A stretch of DNA of 64,000 nt from Steroidobacteraceae bacterium (GTDB lineage Bacteria > Pseudomonadota > Gammaproteobacteria > Steroidobacterales > Steroidobacteraceae): positions 1 through 64,000 of the forward strand of contig JALORP010000011.1 in assembly GCA_025458865.1 (NCBI GenBank), written 5' to 3'. Positions 59,850 to 64,000 of the stretch are shown here, piece by piece (the stretch's first letter is position 1; each line of letters opens with the position of its first letter). Below the pieces are notes generated by a model. The model saw nothing but the letters and a program-made list of their open reading frames with translations. It made no database searches and was not told the DNA's origin. The translations under genes and the position numbers were made by a program.

Positions 59850-60836
59850 ATGCAGGTACGTTCACTCGGCACGCAGGGCCTCTCGGCCTCTGCGCTCGGC
59901 CTCGGCTGCATGGGCATGAGCTGGGCCTACGGCGAGCCCGACGAGCGGGAGTCCGTCGAGACGATCCGGCGCGCGCTGGACCTGGGGATCACCTTCTTCG
60001 ACACCGCGGAGGTCTACGGGCCGTACGCAAACGAGCGGCTCCTCGGCCGCGCGCTGGGCGCCGACCGCGACCGGGCGGTGATCGCCACGAAGTTCGGGTT
60101 CCGGATCGTGGACGGGCGCATCGAGGGGCTCGACAGCAGCCCCGGCAACGTGCGCCGCGTCTGCGAGGCGGCGCTCGAGCGGCTGGGGACCGACCGCATC
60201 GATCTCTTGTACCAGCATCGCGTCGACCCCGACGTGCCAATCGAGGACACGGTTGGGGCGATGGCGGAGCTCGTGCGCGAGGGCAAGGTGCGCTTCCTGG
60301 GCCTGTCCGAGGCCAGCGCGGCGACGCTCGAACGGGCGCACGCGGTGCACCCGATCAGCGCGCTGCAGTCCGAGTACTCGCTGTTCGAACGCGGCATCGA
60401 GGCCTCCGTGCTGCCGGCCTGCCGCCGCCTCGGCATTGGCCTGGTGCCCTACTCGCCGCTGGGACGCGCCTTCCTCACGGGCCAGGCGCAGCGCGCCGAG
60501 GAGTATTCCGCGCGCAGCGATTTCCGCGCCGGCATGCCGCGCTTCCAGGGCGAAAACTACGACCGCAACCTGCGCCTGGTCGAGGCCCTCAAGGGGATTG
60601 CCGCGAACGTCGGCGCGACGCCCGCGCAGGTGGCGCTCGCGTGGCTGCTGCGGCAGGGCGAGGACATCGTGCCGATCCCCGGCACGAAGCGCCGCCGGTG
60701 GCTGGAGGAGAACGCCGCCGCCGCAGCGCTCTCGCTGCCCGGCGACGTCATGGCGGAGCTGGACCGTGTGTTCGCACCCGAGGCCGTGTCCGGGGAGCGC
60801 TACGCGCCCGTCCACCTGCGCTACCTCGACCGGTAG
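59850..60836 (+). CDS. Aldo/keto reductase
   Basis: NADPH-dependent reductase with a TIM barrel, 328 residues. The catalytic tetrad positions are visible: Asp and Tyr in [11 protein letters not shown], Lys in VIATKFGF and His in LLYQHRVD. Cofactor motifs GLSEAS and the C-terminal [14 protein letters not shown] complete the AKR fold, close to the AKR13/YakC-type subgroup. Its 3' end overlaps the convergent HhH gene by 16 bp. The substrate is unknown, probably an aldehyde. Confidence 0.93.
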   Translation: MQVRSLGTQGLSASALGLGCMGMSWAYGEPDERESVETIRRALDLGITFFDTAEVYGPYANERLLGRALGADRDRAVIATKFGFRIVDGRIEGLDSSPGNVRRVCEAALERLGTDRIDLLYQHRVDPDVPIEDTVGAMAELVREGKVRFLGLSEASAATLERAHAVHPISALQSEYSLFERGIEASVLPACRRLGIGLVPYSPLGRAFLTGQAQRAEEYSARSDFRAGMPRFQGENYDRNLRLVEALKGIAANVGATPAQVALAWLLRQGEDIVPIPGTKRRRWLEENAAAAALSLPGDVMAELDRVFAPEAVSGERYAPVHLRYLDR

Positions 60837-61687
60837 TACTCCCTGCATGCGGCCTCGAGCCCCCGCACGACGCGCCGGCCCGCGAGCACCCCGGCAGTCT
60901 CCGTGACCACCGTGCGCTGGCCCTCCTGCGCGCCATCGGTGGTGAAGTAGATCACCACCCAGTCGCGCGTGTGGCCCAGCTCGTGCGCGCGCGCGGTGTT
61001 GGAGAACAGCGCGCTGAAGTGCCACGAGCCCCGCTCGGTGTGCAGCACCGGCAGCCAGGCCTCGCCGGTGGGATTGAAGCGCCGCGGCGCAATGGTCGGC
61101 AGACGGCCCGCCTCCGCGCCCTCGCGGTACTCCCGGTCCACGTCCAGCAGCAGCGCCACGCCAGGCTCCTGCCCCCCCGGACTGGCGGAGCGCGGAGGCC
61201 GCGTGCGCGCCAGCATCCCGGCGAGCGCGGCGCGCACCATGGCCGCGCGCCGCGGGCCTACGCCCGGGAGCGCCTCGAGCGAGCCGTCGTGCGCCGTCGC
61301 CTCGAACGCCTCAAGCGTGTCCACGTGCAGGCCATCGTGGATGCGCCGCGCGAGCGCCGGGCCGATGCCCGGAACCGTCTGGAACAGCGCCTCGGGGTCC
61401 AGGCTGCCGCGCAGCCGCTCGAGCTGGCTGGAGCGGCCGGTGCGCACCAGCTCGGCGATGGTCGCGGCAATCGAGCTGCCGATGCCCGGCAGCGCCTCGA
61501 GGCCTGCGACGCCCTGCTCGGCGTGGATGTCCCCGACGTCGCGCCCGAGCCCCGCCACCGTGTCCGCGGCGCGCCGGTAGGCGCCCACCCGGAAGGGATT
61601 CGCACGCTGGCTGGCGAGCAGGTCGGCGAACTGGCGCAGGCGCTCGGCCACCTGCAGGTTGCGCGTCGTGCCGACCGGTTCGGTCAT
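60821..61687 (-). CDS. Helix-hairpin-helix protein with PolX/Pol-beta-like N-terminus
   Basis: 288 residues. The first about 165 residues look like the 8-kDa and HhH region of DNA polymerase beta/Pol[63 protein letters not shown] and [15 protein letters not shown], three HhH motifs in a row. There is no polymerase palm or PHP domain. The C-terminal half ([39 protein letters not shown]) is unassigned. It overlaps the metallophosphoesterase gene (ATGA) and is convergent with the AKR gene. A DNA-repair role is likely but unproven. Confidence 0.82.
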   Translation of the reverse strand: MTEPVGTTRNLQVAERLRQFADLLASQRANPFRVGAYRRAADTVAGLGRDVGDIHAEQGVAGLEALPGIGSSIAATIAELVRTGRSSQLERLRGSLDPEALFQTVPGIGPALARRIHDGLHVDTLEAFEATAHDGSLEALPGVGPRRAAMVRAALAGMLARTRPPRSASPGGQEPGVALLLDVDREYREGAEAGRLPTIAPRRFNPTGEAWLPVLHTERGSWHFSALFSNTARAHELGHTRDWVVIYFTTDGAQEGQRTVVTETAGVLAGRRVVRGLEAACREYYRSR

Positions 61688-62760
61688 GCGGGCCGGCTCG
61701 GCAGCCTCTCGCCGTCCCAGAACACCAGTTCGCCGAGGTCGGGCCGCACCGCAGCGAGCGCGGGACGGCTCCACTCGCCAGGCCATCGGTAGTCCACGCA
61801 AATCGCGAGGCGGCCGGGGCCAATCCAGTCGCCGGCGGAAGAACCGCCGAAGAGCGCGGCGTGCTCGTCGAAGGGCTCGAGCGGCTTGTGGACGCGATGG
61901 CGCCAGTAATGGCCGAAGACCGTCGGCCGGTCGAGAACCGATTCTTCCCACCAGGGTACGCGCTCGAGGAAACGCCACTTCTTGCCCAGCCACTGCGGGA
62001 CGGGCGCGGGGCGCTCGGGCCCGGAGGTCAGGAGCTTGACCGGGTTCTCGCGCTGCTCGATGTGCTCGCCCGGCACGAGGTCGTCGATCAGCATCTGCTC
62101 CTCGACCGTCACGCCGTGGTCGGCCTGCCAGTCCTGCGTGCGGCGGCGCTCCTCCAGCGCCTTTCGCGCCGCCGGGTAACGCTCGGTCAGGCCCGCCCGC
62201 GCGAGGTGCTCGGCAGCGCGGGCGCGGCCGGCGGCGATGACCTCGCCGTTGGAGCGGGCCCCGAGGCGCTCGATGAACGCGAGGCTCCGGGCGTCCCAGC
62301 AGGCGTGCACGACGCGCAGGCGCGGATGCTCCGCGACGAGCGGCAGCGTCTCGCAGAACGCGCGTATGAGCTCCCGGGACCCGGGATCGGCGCGGCGGAA
62401 CGGGCCGAAGTCCGCCTCGTCCCTCGACGCGTCCGCGTCGCCGCCGAAGAACCACGCGTTGCCGGCCTTGCGCTGCTCTCGTTCGTCGGGGTCCACGAGC
62501 GGCAGCTCGTGATTGCCGAGCAGGCAGGTCGCTCCACCCCGCTCGACGGCGCGCATGACGATCTCGAACACGCCCGGGCTGTCCGGGCCCCGGTCGCCGA
62601 GATCGCCGACGAAAACCAGGCGCCGGCCCGCGGCGTGGCGGCCATCCGTGTCGTAACCTAGCACGTCGAGCAGCCGCTCGAGCGCCTGGCGCTGGCCGTG
62701 AACGTCGCCGACCACGTCGACCGGAACTTCCTCCAGCCGGCGAACGGGACTGTATGGCAT
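61684..62760 (-). CDS. Calcineurin-like metallophosphoesterase
   Basis: 358 residues with all dimetal motifs of the family: VVGDVHGQ (18-23), VFVGDLGDRGPDS (49-61), LLGNHE (81-85) and later GHYWRHR as the His block. It resembles the PrpE/ApaH-like protein or dinucleotide phosphatases, with a longer C-terminal region. It starts at ATG 62760; its stop overlaps the HhH start, so the two are translated together. The pairing suggests a nucleotide- or nucleic-acid-end-processing partner. Confidence 0.9.
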   Translation of the reverse strand: MPYSPVRRLEEVPVDVVGDVHGQRQALERLLDVLGYDTDGRHAAGRRLVFVGDLGDRGPDSPGVFEIVMRAVERGGATCLLGNHELPLVDPDEREQRKAGNAWFFGGDADASRDEADFGPFRRADPGSRELIRAFCETLPLVAEHPRLRVVHACWDARSLAFIERLGARSNGEVIAAGRARAAEHLARAGLTERYPAARKALEERRRTQDWQADHGVTVEEQMLIDDLVPGEHIEQRENPVKLLTSGPERPAPVPQWLGKKWRFLERVPWWEESVLDRPTVFGHYWRHRVHKPLEPFDEHAALFGGSSAGDWIGPGRLAICVDYRWPGEWSRPALAAVRPDLGELVFWDGERLPSRPA

Positions 62761-62796
62761 GGGGCACTCCTTGCTTGCGCCGGGCTGCCCCGCGTC

Positions 62797-63405
62797 CTAG
62801 AAGGCGAACGAGAGGCCGGCCAGCAGCTCGAACTGCAGCAGCGAGCTGCCGCTCGCGACGATCCGGCAGAAATTCTCCTCCCCGCCCGTCCTGCAGAAGA
62901 CCGCGCTGTCCGAGTCCATCAGCGTCATGTAGCCGCGCGCCTCGAGGCGCAGCGCGACGCGCTCGGCGAGCGGCATTTCGAGGCCCACGCCCAGCGAGAA
63001 CGAGAACCGCGTTTCGTCGTCGTAGCCCGACGCGCCCGGAGAGAAGCGCGTCGCGCCGATGCCGCCGGACACGAAGCTGTTGACCCGTTCGCCCTCGCTG
63101 ATCGGCGCCGTTCCGCCGATGTGAAGCACCTCGACGTCCACGTCGAGCTGGCCCTCCGGCTCGACGATCTCCGAGCCCTGGCGCGAATACCAGAGCTGCC
63201 ACCAGGTGCCGGGGCCGTGGCGCAGCTCCAGCGCGAGCGCAAGACTCGCGGATTCCTCGAGATCCCGGTCCGCGCCCGTGTCGGCGTCCTCGAAGCTGCC
63301 GCCGGCTCGCCCCCCGGCATGCGGCACGATCCGGAAGACCGGCTCGTCCGCCGCCGCGGCCGCGGACAGCATCCCGAGGGACAGGAGGAGCAGGATTGCG
63401 CGCAT
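62797..63405 (-). CDS. Outer-membrane beta-barrel protein (OmpA/OmpW-like size)
   Basis: 202 residues with a signal peptide (ILLLLSLGMLSAAAAADE). The strand pattern (VFRIVPHAGGRAGGSFE, ALALELRHGPGTWWQLWYSRQ, VNSFVSGGIGATRFSPG, FSFSLGVGLEMPLAERVALRLEARGYMTLM) and the terminal Phe (GLSFAF) indicate an eight-stranded barrel. Two Cys (FCRTGG, FCRIVAS) may form a loop disulfide. The start is ATG 63405. Function unknown. Confidence 0.82.
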   Translation of the reverse strand: MRAILLLLSLGMLSAAAAADEPVFRIVPHAGGRAGGSFEDADTGADRDLEESASLALALELRHGPGTWWQLWYSRQGSEIVEPEGQLDVDVEVLHIGGTAPISEGERVNSFVSGGIGATRFSPGASGYDDETRFSFSLGVGLEMPLAERVALRLEARGYMTLMDSDSAVFCRTGGEENFCRIVASGSSLLQFELLAGLSFAF

Positions 63406-63483
63406 GGAACACTCCGTGTTGACCCAGGGGACAACGTTATCCCTTTGCACGGCCAGCGCAAGCACCCTCGCCTAGAATGGGCC

Positions 63484-64000
63484 ATGTCCCGCATCCTGAA
63501 ATCCGACCTCTTCGGCCGGGTCGTGCTCGAGGACGGCGAACGCACGGTGCGGCGGGACACCACGTCCGCCCGCGGGTGGCTCCTCCCGCTCGCCCGCCGG
63601 CTGGCCCGCCGCGAGGCACGGGCGCTGTCGAGCCTGGACGGCCTGGCCGGCACCCCGCGGCTGCTGTCCTTCGACGGCCGTGTGCTGCGCCGAAGCTGGG
63701 TGCCAGGCCGGCCCATGCAGGTCGCGCGACCCGTGGATCCGTCCTACTTCCGGGAAGCCTTGACGCTGCTGCGCCGCCTGCACCGGGCGGGCGTCGCCCA
63801 CAACGACCTCGCGAAGGAGCCCAACTGGCTGGTGACGACGGACGGACGCCCGGCGCTGGTGGACTTCCAGCTCGCACTGGTGTCGAGGCGCCGGGGACGG
63901 CTCTTCCGCGCGCTCGCTCGCGAGGACCTGCGCCACCTGCTGAAGCACAAGCGCACCTATTGCCCGCAACGGCTCACCGCCCGGCAGAAGCGCATCCTCG
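63484..64000 (+). CDS. Kinase-like protein, 3' end beyond the window
   Basis: Partial gene: 172 complete codons from ATG 63484 with no stop before 64000. It has eukaryotic-kinase-like core motifs: HRAGVAHNDLAKEPNWLV as the catalytic loop (HND, conserved Asn) and ALVDFQLAL in place of the DFG motif. An N-terminal Gly-rich loop and Lys are not clear, as in RIO/Kdo-kinase (KdkA/WaaP)-like lipopolysaccharide kinases. The small size and Arg-rich C-terminal part (SRRRGRLFRALAREDLRHLLKHKR) fit that group. It is divergent from the outer-membrane protein gene. Confidence 0.8.
   Translation, partial: MSRILKSDLFGRVVLEDGERTVRRDTTSARGWLLPLARRLARREARALSSLDGLAGTPRLLSFDGRVLRRSWVPGRPMQVARPVDPSYFREALTLLRRLHRAGVAHNDLAKEPNWLVTTDGRPALVDFQLALVSRRRGRLFRALAREDLRHLLKHKRTYCPQRLTARQKRIL

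Overview
This is a very GC-rich (about 70% by eye) bacterial chromosome segment with tightly packed operons, many ATGA/GTGA/TGATG stop-start overlaps and frequent GTG/TTG starts. TonB-dependent receptors, a Dnr/NirS/NnrS nitrogen-oxide module, the fused CysN-CysC enzyme, SlyD and large ExbB/ExbD/TPR clusters suggest a free-living gammaproteobacterium, perhaps near Steroidobacteraceae, Woeseiales or Xanthomonadales. That placement is inference. I see no rRNA, tRNA, CRISPR array, transposase or integrase, so the window looks like core plus lineage-specific chromosome rather than a mobile island.

Layout. 1-0.36 kb: non-coding, with a 60-bp tandem repeat and two adjacent small palindromes. 0.36-1.8 kb: divergent SDR oxidoreductase and RutE-like malonic semialdehyde reductase. 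1.8-6.3 kb (minus): a translationally coupled operon gntR - CitE-like lyase - cysD - cysNC. 6.4-9.6 kb: an atypical bifunctional penicillin-binding protein. 9.7-10.35 kb: a type II toxin-antitoxin pair. 11.1-15.2 kb (plus): MaoC hydratase, acyl-CoA dehydrogenase and two family III CoA-transferases. The same perfect 12-bp palindrome TTGTCCGGACAA lies upstream of gntR and directly after a good promoter of the MaoC operon. The two operons therefore probably form one GntR regulon resembling itaconate/mesaconate-type dissimilation (CoA-transferase, hydratase, C-C lyase), unusually tied to sulfate activation.

15.2-22.5 kb: heme-type TonB receptor, slyD, a nirS with an extra N-terminal cytochrome c domain, dnr and nnrS. 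Three FNR/Dnr-type boxes (before the receptor, nirS, and dnr/nnrS) suggest one nitrogen-oxide-responsive regulon. No heme d1 biosynthesis genes are present. 22.5-31.3 kb: two large TonB-dependent receptors, a secreted parallel-repeat lipoprotein and a phytase-like beta-propeller lipoprotein, with a Pho-box-like direct repeat between the last two. 31.3-40.7 kb (minus): a long operon with TonB, two ExbD, ExbB, a small periplasmic protein, two large TPR proteins, an anchored coiled-coil protein and a TlpA-like thioredoxin. This looks like a dedicated energised envelope machine.

40.8-49.0 kb: a secreted DUF1501 protein, a LamG lipoprotein with two heme c motifs, a further c-type heme protein and, divergently, a lipoprotein with TolB-like propeller and heme c motifs that carries a one-base frameshift. 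49.1-53.4 kb: SH3b/beta-barrel proteins, TlpA-like thioredoxin, DUF4266 lipoprotein with a Gly/Cys tail, DUF3570 barrel and convergent ApbE flavinyltransferase. 53.5-64 kb: mostly housekeeping or single genes (SYLF protein, beta-hydroxyacid dehydrogenase, MsrA, VOC protein, retropepsin-like protease, aldo/keto reductase, HhH protein plus metallophosphoesterase, outer-membrane protein, partial lipopolysaccharide-kinase-like gene).

Functions are assigned by reading motifs in the translations; no database search was run.
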